Shown here: in pieces, positions 1 to 11,489 of the stretch | How the letters are laid out: every line of letters begins with the position of its first letter | Numbering within the stretch: the stretch's first letter is position 1 | Assembly (NCBI RefSeq): GCF_035222275.1 | Contig: NC_085882.1 | Span: 441,501-505,500, forward strand | Length of the DNA: 64,000 nucleotides | Reading direction: 5' to 3' | DNA from: Podospora bellae-mahoneyi | Taxonomy: Eukaryota; Ascomycota; Sordariomycetes; Sordariales; Podosporaceae | The notes under the pieces: model-generated | Databases searched by the model: none | Told to the model about the DNA's origin: nothing | What the model saw: only the letters and a program-made list of their open reading frames with translations | Program-made: the position numbers and the translations under genes

Positions 1-1
1 G

Positions 2-898
2 CGCCACAGAGGCTTCTACATCACCTACATGGGCTCTGCAGTGGGTACCTCCCCTGGCCGCCTCGTCGAGACCGACGCCCGCGGCAACATCATCCACGAG
101 TGGCCCGAAGTCACCGACATCCCCTCCACCCTCAACATCCTCGGCCAGCAGTTCTCCCCCCACGGTCTCACCGTCGACTACGACAAGCAAATCGCCCTCA
201 CCTCCGACTTTGTCGTCCCCATCACCATCCTCAAGCCCACCCTCGGTATACAAAAGGCCGACACCCTCCGCCTCTTTGACCTTCGCACCCACAAGATCCT
301 GTCGACAATCACCATCCCAGGTGGCCAGGGCATCCAGGACGTTAAATTCATCCCCAACCACCCCGAGACGGCCGCGCTCGCCACCGCCGTCGGCCTCGGC
401 CAAGTCTGGGTCATCTACCCCTTCCGCACCAAAAACGGCAAGCAAGGCACCGCCGAGCTCCTCTTCGACTTTGGCCCCAAGGCCAAAAACTCATTGGCCA
501 TCTACTCGGACATCTCCGACGACGGCAAACTAGCCTACTTCACCTTCACCCTCGGCAACCACGTCGCGGCGCTCGATATCTCTGATCTGAGCAACCCTGT
601 GAGGCTGGACGACCCGAACGAGACCCAGCCCATCATCGGCCCTCACTACGTCAAGATCAGCCCGGATAAGAAGAACTTGTTGGTCCTTGGGTATTTTGTC
701 CAGGCGGGGGACATCTCGGTTGTCAACACGCCTGGTGATTACAAGGCTCACTGGTTGGATCTGGACGCGAACGGCAAGTTTAGCTGGAACAAGACGATTG
801 ATTTCGAGAGGGAGTTTGCAACCACGAGGGGGGGTGCGAGGCCGCATAGTGTGGTTATTTATGACTTGAGCGATCCGGCTGATCCAAAGTATTATTGA
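2..898 (+). CDS. Selenium-binding-protein-like beta-propeller protein, 3' part
   Basis: The reading frame is open to the left edge, so the gene is cut and only its last ~298 codons are present; an ATG at 29 is probably internal. The protein has regularly repeated beta-propeller-like blades, for example LRLFDLRTHKILSTITIPGG and VAALDISDLSNPVRL, a conserved SPHGLTVD segment and PHYVKISPD near the end. This resembles the SBP56/methanethiol oxidase family, in which His and Asp residues of the propeller hold copper and methanethiol is oxidised; that role is inferred from similarity only. No intron is visible. The end is somewhat shorter than in animal SBP56, which finishes with a longer tail. Codon use is strongly C-ending, as in well-expressed fungal genes. 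A different YVTN/lactonase-type propeller is the main alternative. Confidence 0.6.
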   Translation, partial: RHRGFYITYMGSAVGTSPGRLVETDARGNIIHEWPEVTDIPSTLNILGQQFSPHGLTVDYDKQIALTSDFVVPITILKPTLGIQKADTLRLFDLRTHKILSTITIPGGQGIQDVKFIPNHPETAALATAVGLGQVWVIYPFRTKNGKQGTAELLFDFGPKAKNSLAIYSDISDDGKLAYFTFTLGNHVAALDISDLSNPVRLDDPNETQPIIGPHYVKISPDKKNLLVLGYFVQAGDISVVNTPGDYKAHWLDLDANGKFSWNKTIDFEREFATTRGGARPHSVVIYDLSDPADPKYY

Positions 899-1205
899 GC
901 GGCGGAGAGGGGGGATAGGGGTGAGGAAGGGGGGTGGTTTTGAGGGGATTGGTTGGTCATTCGCTTCTCAGGGTTGGGGGGGCGTTCACCTGTTTTTAAT
1001 GCTTGTTGTCTCTTTGGATTGTTGGATGGCTTTTGTTCTTGATGAGGATAGTTAGTTGAAGTGGTACAGATAGTAATGGTAGTTTTTCCTTGTTTGCTAC
1101 AACGCCTTGATTTCCCGCTGATACCCCTTCTGACCCTTCAACTTTCAAATTTGAATCAACCAAGATATATACTTTCCCCTTTCTCCCACCCCCTTTGTAA
1201 CACTC
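899..1205. other. Intergenic, convergent 3' ends
   Basis: Short gap between the 3' ends of the propeller gene and the damaged NADase gene. It is G-rich at first and T-rich after 1000; no gene is seen. Confidence 0.5.
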
Positions 1206-2104
1206 TCATGGAAGAACAATGCGCACATCCTCCGCTTTCAAGACCCCATCAACAATGAACTCAGCCACAGTCTTTGGCAGCTCAAACTGCACCCCATTTC
1301 CAGGCTGCCCAAACCACGGCCTGATCGGACCAGACCGGACGACAAAGGGGACGAGAACCGAGTAGACGTGGTAGTTTTATGGAACCTTGTTTGACACATC
1401 ATCAGCCAATCTCTTCTCAACCAACTCATTTTCGAGAAAACATACCCAGTATCAGCCGGAGTATTCAAGTTCGTCGGCGGCAGCGCGCTCTCTGTCAAAT
1501 CCAAATCAGCTTTTTCATCCCCCCTCACAGTGGTAGGTATTCAATCAACCCCCACAGAATAAACAAACTCACGTTGATAACCGGCCCCAGCAGGGCTGAC
1601 AAACGTCCCCGTCTCCCCGCCAAACCGATCGAGCAGCGTCCCCCTCCCGAGCGTGGCCTCCCCCACAATCGGCAGGCCGCTGTCCCCAAGGACGAACCCG
1701 TTCTCCTCGGGGTACCACCACCACCCAGTACCGGTGACGTTGAACCAGGTGTCAAGAAAGACACCAGGGCACAGGCCCCCGAACCGGTCGTAATACTCAG
1801 TAATGAAATCCAACGGCTCACGCCTGGGGAGGCGGGTAAGGCGGAGGCGGGAGTCGCCGCAGAGGTACTTGTTGGTTTGGGAGGGGTCGTAGGCGGTTCC
1901 TTTGCAGTAACAGGGGCCGTTCAGTTTTCCGCAGGTCGAGGAGGAAGAAGACGAGCCGCGACCTCCTTGGTGCCAGTGGGGTGGGAGGGCAATGTCAGCG
2001 GCCGCGGCGACATCGGCGTTGGCAGCCTCCTCGGGGACAGGCAGGGGGTTGGCAAAAACCAAGGGAAGGACAGCGAGAAGGAGTTGGCGGATCATGATGG
2101 GCAA
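1206..2104 (-). pseudogene. Secreted TNT-fold NADase, probably broken
   Basis: Exon 1 (2104-1573) starts with a signal peptide (MPIMIRQLLLAVLPLVFA), then a Ser-rich linker, a Cys-rich segment and the start of a domain with GFVLGDSGLP, LDRFGGETGTFVSP and GAGYQ. These are hallmarks of the TNT (tuberculosis necrotizing toxin) domain used by secreted fungal NAD glycohydrolases. A consistent intron 1572-1492 leads to exon 2 (1491-1446), which continues the domain. A second intron, 1445-1386, has a good GTATGT donor and CTGAT branch site. After it, the frame that matches the rest of the domain (WFGQPGNG and the C-terminal helix, ending at TGA 1208-1206) is out of phase by one base and carries a TAA just before the first conserved residues. 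No alternative AG lies between that stop and the domain. This points to a small deletion plus nonsense; a sequencing error is the alternative. Confidence 0.55.
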
Positions 2105-2142
2105 CTGAAGGGGAAGGGGAAGGGGAAGGGGAAGGGGGGGAT
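2105..2142 (+). repeat. GGGGAA purine tract next to the NADase start codon
   Basis: A run of GGGGAA units on the + strand, directly upstream of the NADase start on the - strand. It would be a pyrimidine-rich 5' leader in the transcript, common before fungal start codons. Confidence 0.6.
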
Positions 2143-2580
2143 ATCAAAAAAGAGTGGACAGGGGTGGGACAATGGTGAGTGGCCTGGTGTTCAACATCGT
2201 GAGAGGGGACGACGGGAAGGCCATTTTATATCCGTGTTTCCCCAATCACTCAGCTGTGAGATGTTCACCGTGTGTTCCCAAAATCAGACTCGGCTGCCAC
2301 GGAGGGGAAAAAAGAAGCGGTCGGTGATTTGGATCACCGTGACATGAGAACAGCGTGCCGGAAATGTAGATTTTGCGGGCCTCCAGGGTCCAGAGACTGA
2401 GACGTTCTTCGAGTTAGACTTTGAAGATCCTCGATAGATCTATGGAACGCGTCTTAGCATGTGCCGCATCGCGTTCTCAGACAGGAGTTCGGAGTAAATG
2501 CTATGAATTAATGCTACCCTAACTCATACAGGGAATGATTGAAATTCAGCATGCTCCGGACCACACGCGTCTTACCTGCC

Positions 2581-5383
2581 TTATGTATAAACACTTTCTG
2601 TCCACGAATTTACTTGCAAGCCCTTTTCCGCCATCGGCGCGTCGCGCAAGAATTCTAATGGCATCCAGACGAGGTGGCCCTTGATTTGGTCTAGCTTTTG
2701 TCTGACTTCGTGACCAGGTATCATGCGATCGAAAATGTGTCCTGCCTTTACGCCCTTGGGCGGCATGTAGCCGTTGTAATCATCAAACGTTTTGACTATA
2801 CGGATGATGGGTCAGTAAAGATTGATCAAGATCTGTGGTCGAGTAGCATACCGTGATCATCTGGGTCGGCATGGAATAGCTGCCGGAATACCTCAGTGTT
2901 TTTCGACGCTCGGGACGTCCACATCTCCCAGAGCTCATCGTTCAGGGGATCCTCCACAAACTTCCAAGAATCATCTTGATCTCCCACATCATTGGGCGAG
3001 TCGTCGCCGGGCGGTTGTGCATTCGAGTCATCGCTGCCGTCAAGATCCTGTGGCGGAAGCAGGCCGAGGTGTTCGCGCCAGAGATACCGCCGAAGGGTGG
3101 CAGCATGCCAGCCGGCCTCGTATGGCTTGCCGTCCATGGTGGACTGAAACGTCCTTGTATCCTCCATGACGATGCTCAATTCGCTGTCGTGATAGCCTAG
3201 TTGGCTTCGGTCATTCAGGTTGCTGGATCCGCAGACGACGATGCGGTCGTCGACGATGAGAAGCTTGGCGTGAATGTACAACTCCTCCTGGACCCAGTGA
3301 TTGACCTCATCCTCCTTGTCTCCATCCCAAGGAACCTCTGACAACTTCCCTTGATTGGCCATGGCGTAATGAGCAACACTTACAGGAGAGTCCACACCCA
3401 TGTCTCCATTCTTGGCTGCTTCAAATCGCCGCTTGATATCGGTATCTCGTTCACCAACCGAGTTCTCTCTTGCCTGCTCCAAATTAACTGGCATCTCACC
3501 ATGAACGGTCCGCGCCTGACCACCATGTTGCTCACTCCTGTGACCCATATGGCTGTCACGACCACCATCCGTGTCTATTGTGCCGTGGATACCCTCGCCC
3601 ATCACCTCCTCAGCTTCAGCACGCTGCAATTCCTGGTACTTGATGCCCGACTCTTCCTCTTGCTTCTTGATGGCTGACGTCCTGTTAAGACGGTCATAAC
3701 TTCTCAGGTTGAAGAAGAAAATGTGCTTCGTTGGATCGACACCCTCCTTCTTGATCTGTTCAAAGATGCTGTGCTCGCCCCTGCAGATTGACTTGTACTG
3801 GTAATCCATGATGGCTCGAGTCCCGATGGCTCCGTCCTCTCGCAGGTCTCCGGCGAAGCCAGGTACTGCTGGGATGAGGATCATGACGCGGAATTTGCGG
3901 CCCTCCTTGGCAGCACTCACTACAGCATCTACAATGGCACGGCCGATTGTATTGTGGATGGGGTTCTGCTGGTCGCCTGTCGCTGTGATGAAGAACTGGT
4001 TTTCGATGTACACATAATGCTTGGCGTTGCGAATGATGTCGGAATAAGCGTTCTGAATGGAATGGTCAGTGAGAATGCCGCTTGACCAATCGGCACTAGA
4101 CCGGATGATCTGTGCATGAACACTCCCCCGATGGTCAAGATGCTTTGTTTCCATGGGTGAGACCGGATGGGTAACATAACCACCGACAGGGTGCTTGGGC
4201 CTTTGCACGCCCACAAGATCTTCATCCTCTCCCTGACGACCTCTCAACTCGATCCACTCGAACCGCTTATCCCTTTTGTACTTGTCTCGCTTGACAAAAT
4301 TCCAGCGGAGAACGAAATGTTCGGCGATGTCGTAGACGCAGGGCCCAATCACCCCCATGGCAACATCATGCCAAGGCATCCTTCCTGACTCTGCTTTGCT
4401 CAGCTCGTTTTGTTTCCAGTCATCAACGTTCTTAAAGTCCATGATCCGGTTGTTGTTGAAGTCTTGACCGGGCCAGATTTCGTTGCTGACACCCTCTGGA
4501 TGCAAGTCGGAGAGAGCATGGTTGTGGCTGTCCCATCTCCCAAAGCACAGATCCAACCCGCCAATGAAGGCCATCTCGTAGTCAATAACGATCAACTTTT
4601 CGTGATGAGCCCAGTAAAAAGTCATGTCGGCCGCGTTCTCTAGCACGTTGTGATCTGGGTGACGCATAATCTTGATGTTGCCGTAGCCAGGAGAGCCTTC
4701 AGGGCACAAGGCCTGGAGCGCATGCTTTGTGTGCTCCGAGTTGCAAGTGAGAGCAGCCTGGACTTCTCGGTAGACCATGACGTAGATCTTGACCCCAGCC
4801 TCGGCTCGACGTTTTAGCACTTGGTCTAGACGCCATTCCTTGTTAAAGTAAGGAGGCCGACGTAAAAAGAGTTCGGGGGACAGCCACCAGTCCGCAATGT
4901 AGATGGTTTCCTTGGCCTTCTCGAGGGCGACTGACACTGCCTATTTCTGAGTTGGAAACAAGCTGAAATGGCAACATAAAGGGGACAAGTGGCTTACCCA
5001 AAAGTAGTCCCGTCCATCTACATACCACTTGATCATATTGCCCTCTCTTTCAGGGAAATACGAGTCGAAGCGGTGGGACTCAGCTATCCTAGCGCGTTTC
5101 TCGTCACAGGCTTTCTCATGCTCCTCATCATGGCGATGCTCGGGATTGAACTATGGCGGGGTCAGTTTGCCATTATCAATAAGGGGGCCTGAGAAGTAGA
5201 TCTTACCAAGTTTGCAAACTTGCCAATTTTATGCTTCGTGTGAACCATGTGAACCTTGGTATCGTGAAGATGGTGGTTGTGGCTAAGTTTGGCCTTGAGA
5301 TCATGAAATGGGAGTTTGATCTTGTCCCCCAGGCTGTGGCGATGCTCGCCAGAGACTTTACCAGTAGCAGATGAGTGGGCCAT
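2581..5383 (-). CDS. Phospholipase D
   Basis: Four exons: 5383-5207, 5150-4998, 4940-2852 and 2795-2581, giving about 877 residues with all phases matching. Two HxKxxxxD motifs are present: HEKLIVID near residue 223 and HAKLLIVDD near residue 667, the latter followed by GSSNLNDRS. Together they form the phosphatidyl-transfer site that hydrolyses phosphatidylcholine to phosphatidic acid and choline. The N-terminus is short and His-rich (residues 1-60), and no PX or PH domain is seen, so it is much shorter than yeast Spo14 and belongs to the compact fungal PLD type. A variable, charged insertion (about residues 530-630) separates the second half of the catalytic core. I chose the ATG at 5383 because the frame opens shortly before it; an ATG at 5419 lies upstream in the same frame. 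The gene is divergent from the het-c-like gene. Confidence 0.9.
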
Positions 5384-6535
5384 TGTTGTGATGGTGGCAG
5401 TTCTCAGATTGTTTGACAAGCAGGTGCTAAAAGGTGGTTAGTTAGTGATTGGGGAAAGGCCGGTTTTAAGGCCAGTCCCTCTCTTCAAGAGGTTGGCATC
5501 TGGTGTGGGCGGCGGGATGTCGTGCGATGATGACGGCCGGTTTAGGCGAGCAAGTTCAAGGGAACAAGGCAGAGGCACAACACCAAGAAGACTGGACATG
5601 TGGACGTGCCGACTTCCGTTCGGGAATAGGTTCAAAATTCGCAAAGAGTTGGGGAGTTGGCGGGGGACGGGAGCTGGGACGGGGAACTGGGATGCCTCGA
5701 GACCCTTAAGGTAGCAGATATTCTCGAGGGGTCGTTATTGGCTTTGTCGGGTGCATGAACTGTATAACGTCCCATCAAGAAACAAGTGCATCAGTCCTCG
5801 GCTTACGAGCGGCCCTAAAGTGGAAGGGGCCGTCGTTTGGTAGGTAGCCTGGAAAACAGCTGTGGACGGGCTTGGGAGGTGCGCGGCGCCGCCTGGATGA
5901 CGTCATGTTAGGAGGATGCAATTGTGAGTGAGTGAGTGCACTTTGAGGTGGGAGAGATGGGACTAGGAAAGTAATGGCCATTCTGCCAAGGTTCGAGAAC
6001 TATTATAAGCTTTATTCAATATCGAAGCTGAAAACGAGACGAATCAGCTGGCAGGATGGGGTGCTTCTTCAGCTGCCCTGTCCCAGCGAGAAGTGACTGC
6101 GCATCATTCTACCTTTCCTGCCCATGACCTTTTCTTTGTGCCCGAGGGCTCTTTGATGGTTGGAAGATAGCAGTGCTTGTTTGATTTGAACCCCGTATGT
6201 CTCCTTTCAAAAACAAGTGCCCATGCGACGGCGATGTCCGCATTTGCCAAGAGATTGGTCGCAACATCACACCTTCACCTTCAGACACACGTGATGGATG
6301 CTCACCTTCACCAAGCCAACGGTGAAGTAGCTGCGGGGGCGGGGTAACTCCCTGTCTTGTTAGGGGCGAGGGCGGGGCAGCGGCTAGCGTAGCGGTTAGG
6401 GGTCCGTCGGGCATGTTCCAGCTCCCGTCCAAGGCTCAATTGACCGCCTCGTGTTCCATGTTCCTGCACCGAATCCCCAGCTTATCTCGAGTCGAGTCCA
6501 ACCTTCAACCAACCTTCACCATCCAAAACACCACC
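5384..6535. other. Shared promoter region of PLD (-) and het-c-like (+)
   Basis: About 1.15 kb between two divergent genes. It holds a pyrimidine-rich leader with CACCATC repeats just before 6536. No gene or RNA is seen; short open frames here have no family features. Confidence 0.5.
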
Positions 6536-7279
6536 ATGGCCGCCGCCGCCGTTGTCCAAATCCCCGCCGGGGCTACCTTCCTTGAGACCTTCAAGAAGTC
6601 CTTCGTTGATGTCCCAATCGATGCCGAGAAGGGCAATGCCATCTCCACCGCCGAGTTCCTTGAGGCGGCCGAGTCCTTGACCACCATGTTCGATGTGCTC
6701 GGCTCCGTCGCCTTCTCCCCCGTCAAGAAGGATATGTTGGGCAACGTCGAGGTGCGCTGCTATTATACCCGTTGGTTATGATGTCAGCTAACCACCCTTT
6801 CCTGCTAGAAAATTCGCCAGCGCATGCTTGCCGCCCCCCTCGAGTCCCAGAACATCCAGGATCTTGTGAGGAACGAGCTCAAGACCAAAAGCCATACCGC
6901 GACGGAGGGGTTGCTGTGGCTGGTCAGGTGAGGGCGCCTTGATCTGTTGCATAGCCAAGTCAAGTTACTGACAGTGGTCTGTGACAGGGGTCTCGAATTC
7001 ACATGCATTGCTCTTAGCGATAACATCGGCTCAACAAAGGAGCTCGACGCCTCCTTCCGCAAGTCTTACAGTGTGACTCTCAAGCCACACCACAGCTTCC
7101 TGGTGAAGCCCATCTTCAGCGCCGCCATGAGCGCGTGCCCATACCGCAAGGACTTCTACGCCAAGCTTGGTGACGATGAGCAAAAGGTTCAAGAGGAGCT
7201 TCGCGAATACCTTGCTGCTCTTGACAAGATTGTCAACATTCTCAAGCGATTCTTGGAGAGCAAGGAGGCCAAGTGGTAA
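6536..7279 (+). CDS. het-c: Glycolipid transfer protein, HET-C2 orthologue
   Basis: Three exons, 6536-6751, 6809-6927 and 6988-7279, give 208 residues, exactly the length of Podospora HET-C2. The protein is a single GLTP domain: an all-helical fold that moves glucosylceramide-type lipids between membranes in the cytosol. Visible hallmarks include FDVLGSVAFSPVKKD (with the Asp that contacts the sugar headgroup in this family), DLVRNELKTKSHTATEGLLW and LKPHHSFLVKPIF. In Podospora, allelic differences in this gene control heterokaryon incompatibility against NLR-type partners. The start is the ATG in a good context (CACCATGG), although the frame is open further upstream. Intron donors are GTGCGC and GTGAGG, both slightly unusual but in matching phases. 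Confidence 0.93.
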
Positions 7280-8756
7280 ACGGTGGGGAAAACCATTTTC
7301 GGGGGACGCAAAAAGCATACGCATCTGATACGGGATAATACCTACCCATGCCACACACATGCAATTCTCACTCAAATTGCCAGAGCTCAGCTCAGGTCCC
7401 AGCTCTCAGCTCCCAGTCACTGCCGACCCTCACCACCGGCTGTGCTCCGCTCTGTGTAGTCTCCACTAGTTAGGAGCTCAAACATGGTACCATCCCCCAC
7501 CATCAACTACACCACGTCTCACTTGTATGTAGTGCAAAGAGCTCCAACATCGTCCACAAGGAAATGATATATTCTGCAATATCACCACGCAGGTAGCCGA
7601 GGCGTAGGCCCGCAACTGCTCGCATCTCGCTGTGCTCTGACAGTGGCAGTTTGGGCTGTTCCCTGAAGGTCTGTCTCAGATGGCCTCAAAGTCTTGGCAG
7701 GCGACGTCATCGCGAGAATGCGGCCGCTGAAGCATCTGGCGAGGCAAACAAATATGAGCTACGGGCTTTTGTAGGTTTAATACCAGGTCCAGCCATTGGT
7801 TACACTACCTGGGGGGAATGCAGATTGACTGAGCGCACGCTGCCTGATGCCTATCTTGGGACGCCATCACGTTGGACTGGTTCCACAGAATGATGTGTGA
7901 CTGAACAGCCACACGGTGACCATGGAGCGGCCAACTAGTGACTGGACGGACTTGGGGCCGGCGAAGAGGCATGACGGGCGTCGGCAGATGGGTCCCAGAA
8001 TTTCTGTGGCAACATCTTGGCTGGTGTTGCAAAGTGACTTTGGAGCCGCGCCTCATCCATGCACAAAACGCGGTGGGAGACGGAACTCGGTATGTACAAG
8101 TCTAAGCCTTGAAAGTTTGTTAGCTCGGGCGCTCGGACCAGCAACTTTAAACAACCATATCATTTGGCTTATAATAGCTACAACCAAGCGGAAAAATAGA
8201 TAAAATAGATGAGTAAAGGTTCTCCAGTATGTAAATACCCTTTTTTCTGCGTAAAAATTGGTGCTTGTAGAGGAAAGTTGTGAAGTTTTTGGAAGACGGT
8301 GCCACTTTAACGAACTTGGAGTGTATTCTCACAGTCCGGCCACTCGTATCCTGCCACTACTCGTAAAGTGCCAGCTAGGTAGCCAGCTCGGTAGCCAGCT
8401 AGTTTTGTGGTAGCCAAGGACCGTGTTCCACAGCGAGGCAGAGTATATGCCCGAGCTGCCCAAGGCTGCTTTTTGCAGAAGCAGAACTTCCCGGTCAACA
8501 GGATGGATGCCATTCAGTCCAATCCCACAGCGGGAGCGCTGCCCACTCACATGCAGTCACTGCAGTCTCCCCCACCTGCAGCCCAGGCCCCGCCATTGGT
8601 AGGTACCTCTGCCCCCCCAGAACTTATTAGACGCTGGACCCCAGCCTCACTGGCCGTCTTCCGTCGCCCGACTTCTGTCCACGCTCTGGCTTTCTGCCTT
8701 TGTTCTTAACCCTCCCCTTTCGACCGCCGCCGTCCTGCAGCAGAGCTGTTGTCGAA
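7280..8756. other. Intergenic between het-c-like and F-box/ankyrin gene
   Basis: About 1.5 kb without a credible gene. It contains an A/T-rich segment (8150-8300) and a short 12-bp repeat at 8370-8402. Confidence 0.5.
8370..8402 (+). repeat. 12-bp direct repeat, about 2.7 copies
   Basis: The unit CCAGCTAGGTAG is seen as CCAGCTAGGTAG, CCAGCTCGGTAG and CCAGCTAG in direct succession. A further GTAGCC follows at 8410. Confidence 0.7.
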
Positions 8757-11489
8757 ATGGAGGCGATCAGGAAGCCCGGGAAGCCCAAGAAATCGGCATC
8801 CAAGAGCACCATACTCGGCTGGTTCCAGGGCACCAAGAAGACAGCCAAGGGCAGAGGAAAGTCGAAGAAAGCGCTGTCGCGGGCGGTACCCATCCTGCAG
8901 CTCCCCCCAGAACTCATCCTCCTTGTCCTCGAACTGCTCGATGTTACCGATCAGCTCGCCTTCAACCGCACCAACAAGTGGTTCTACTCGGTCATCAATA
9001 CAGAAATCTACGCCAGAAATGTCCGCTTCGGCGGCTCAACCTGCATGTTCTGGGGTGCCGAGCATGGCAGGCTGGGCACCTTGAAGCATGCCCTCGCTGC
9101 GGGGGGGAATCTTGATGCTTCGGGGCCGCTGGCTCGCAAGGCAAAGGGGTCGGCGGCGAGCGACACGGAGACAGAAGACAGCGACAATGACAACACCGAC
9201 GGCGATGACACTAACGATGACGATGCCGATGTCGTGCCAGCGACGCGCACGCTGGACTCCAAACTCCAGCCTTATGCCACCCCACTCCACCTCGCCGCCA
9301 AGAACGGCCATCGCGATGTCGTTATCTGGCTGCTCGACAACGGCGTTGATATCAATGCTCCCTCGTTCCGGGTCTGCTCCTGCCACGCCATGAAGTTTGA
9401 CAGGAATCCCCTGCGAAGGGCTGCCGACTGGCCGAGATGGCGGCCTCTGCACACTGCCATGTGTCACAACGAACGACTGGTGGCCGAGCTGTTGATTCAC
9501 CGCGGTGCGTCTCTCAGCCTGGATGCCACCCCGGAACACAACCACATGGCCTTGCACACGGCTGCCGCCAACGGGTTGGTTCCCGTCATCAAGCTCCTCG
9601 CTCTCAACGACCCCGACCTCGATGCCAACCAGCGTGATCGGTGGGACAACACAGCTCTACACTACGTTGCCGAACTCTTCAGCGCCCGCGGCTCTGCCGA
9701 CATCCGAGACACCATCGCCAAGCTGCTGGCCCTCGGCGCTGAGCTCGAGGCTCACAATGAGCGTGGTCACACACCGCTGTTGAATGCATGCTTCAGAGGC
9801 AATTTTGCCGTGGCACACAGGTTGGCCAGCATCGGGGCCAATCCCGACCCGCATCGATACATCCGTAAGTTCCGAGACATTCGGCCTCTCTACTTTTGCA
9901 CCCTGCCGCGAGCCGACTTCTTCAACCTCGACGACGCTCCAGTGAAGCACGATGAATTCGAGGGAAATCGGGTCTCGCTCATCCGGGCACTGGTGGAAGG
10001 CGGGGCTAGGGTTGACGCACGCTTCGACAAACGTGGCCATCGTGAGGCCACGGCACTAATGTTGGCCTGTGAGCTCGCTGAACCACGAGCTGTTGCTATG
10101 CTAGTCAGGTGCGGCGCTTCGGTCAATGCGCAAGATCGCAGTGGCAGGACGCCGCTGTATTATGCGTGCTCGGTCAGGGTCGATCACCGCGGCGAGGTGG
10201 CAGAAATAGCTGTGCTCCTGATTCGTCACGGTGCCCGCATGGATTTGGAGGAGGAACCGATGAGCAGCCCGCTTGACTGGGCTGTGATGCAGCTGCGGTG
10301 GACGGAGGACAGGATTTTGCAGGAGATGCTCAAGGAGGCCAACGAAAACAGCGTCACCAGGCCGAAACTGAAGGCTGCTCTGAAAAAGTGCGCCTCCAGC
10401 GGGAACTACAAGGCTCTCAAGCTGCTGCTAACGTTTGCCGACGAACACTTTGACGTTACAGATCGGGACGTTAAGTTCTATCTCGACCTCATCATTGAGC
10501 AAAGCGACCCGTGGAATCAAGTGGAGACACTGGAAACAACTCTCAATTTCGGGAGGGCCGTATACAGCAACGAGATGCTTCTTCTCAAGACGATTATGCA
10601 AAAGAACAAGGCCCTCAGCATTGCCGTCTTGAACCGCTTCGTGTCTGTCAGTGAACCAACCTTTCTCGGTGGCCAGACATACCTGCATCTTGCATGCCAG
10701 TGGGGAGAGGTAGAGGTTGTGAAGCAGCTTCTGGAGAGGGGTGCGGACGTGGACGTGTTTGATGATGAGCTGAGAACGCCTCTGTCGATCGCCGTCACGG
10801 AAGACCACCCCAACGTCGCCGCTTGCCTCATGAACGAGGTGGCTGATCCGTACCTGGTGCCGTCGGATGATGTGCTCCAGAAAATTTATGAGGATGACCC
10901 TGGTGAGTGGCGCTACATGAAGAAGAGGTTCCTCACAGCGTTCGACCTCGCCGTCCGAGAGAGCAGAATCTCTATCATTAAGGAGATACTCATGCGGTAC
11001 AACCTACCACCAATACCGCCTCGCCAGTGGAAGGGCAGCTATCTTTACCGAGCCTGTCAGAATCCGAATCTGACACCGCTGAAACTGATCCTGGAACGAC
11101 TAGAAGACTCGGAGGCGGCAGAGATGTGCTCCATGAGTATCCTCAAAGATGTTTGGAGTGAAAAGATCAGGATGGACGTGGCCGTGAGTGCACTGCAAGC
11201 GGCCAAGCTGCTGACGGACGTAGCTGTGGTGAGACACTCGCCTCAGTTCTGGGAGCTGGTGCAGGAGATAGCCATGTGGGAGGGGGCAGACCTACACAAG
11301 CTTACGATTTGGGATATGATAATGAAGGAAATGAGACTAAAAATCACGTCTTGCCATGAAAAGGTGGAGGGCGATCTGGCGGACGCAGAATTCCCAAAAG
11401 GAACGGGCAAGAAACCGATGGTCTCCATAACACCCGACATGACAGACGAGGAACTTCTCGAGTGCGGAATACCGATTCCCAAAGATTGA
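8757..11489 (+). CDS. F-box and ankyrin-repeat protein
   Basis: A single-exon gene of 910 residues. A basic N-terminus (about residues 1-40, Lys-rich) precedes an F-box-like segment, LQLPPELILLVLELLDVTDQ, near residues 46-65. An acidic low-complexity stretch follows near residues 140-160. Then come ankyrin repeats such as TPLHLAAKNGHRDVVIWLLD, TALHYVAELF, GHTPLLNACFRGNFAVAHRL, RTPLYYAC and a late pair beginning TYLHLACQWGEVEVVKQLLE. F-box proteins recruit substrates to SCF ubiquitin ligases through Skp1, and the ankyrin array would be the substrate-binding part; the substrate is unknown. The start is the first real ATG (8757); an in-frame TTG upstream is not used. The C-terminal ~200 residues have weaker repeat character. 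Confidence 0.85.
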   Translation: MEAIRKPGKPKKSASKSTILGWFQGTKKTAKGRGKSKKALSRAVPILQLPPELILLVLELLDVTDQLAFNRTNKWFYSVINTEIYARNVRFGGSTCMFWGAEHGRLGTLKHALAAGGNLDASGPLARKAKGSAASDTETEDSDNDNTDGDDTNDDDADVVPATRTLDSKLQPYATPLHLAAKNGHRDVVIWLLDNGVDINAPSFRVCSCHAMKFDRNPLRRAADWPRWRPLHTAMCHNERLVAELLIHRGASLSLDATPEHNHMALHTAAANGLVPVIKLLALNDPDLDANQRDRWDNTALHYVAELFSARGSADIRDTIAKLLALGAELEAHNERGHTPLLNACFRGNFAVAHRLASIGANPDPHRYIRKFRDIRPLYFCTLPRADFFNLDDAPVKHDEFEGNRVSLIRALVEGGARVDARFDKRGHREATALMLACELAEPRAVAMLVRCGASVNAQDRSGRTPLYYACSVRVDHRGEVAEIAVLLIRHGARMDLEEEPMSSPLDWAVMQLRWTEDRILQEMLKEANENSVTRPKLKAALKKCASSGNYKALKLLLTFADEHFDVTDRDVKFYLDLIIEQSDPWNQVETLETTLNFGRAVYSNEMLLLKTIMQKNKALSIAVLNRFVSVSEPTFLGGQTYLHLACQWGEVEVVKQLLERGADVDVFDDELRTPLSIAVTEDHPNVAACLMNEVADPYLVPSDDVLQKIYEDDPGEWRYMKKRFLTAFDLAVRESRISIIKEILMRYNLPPIPPRQWKGSYLYRACQNPNLTPLKLILERLEDSEAAEMCSMSILKDVWSEKIRMDVAVSALQAAKLLTDVAVVRHSPQFWELVQEIAMWEGADLHKLTIWDMIMKEMRLKITSCHEKVEGDLADAEFPKGTGKKPMVSITPDMTDEELLECGIPIPKD

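Noticed and set aside
1379-2347. 322-codon + strand frame opposite the NADase gene
   Set aside because: The reverse strand has a signal peptide, TNT motifs and valid introns; the + frame is composed of its complement and the GGGGAA tract.
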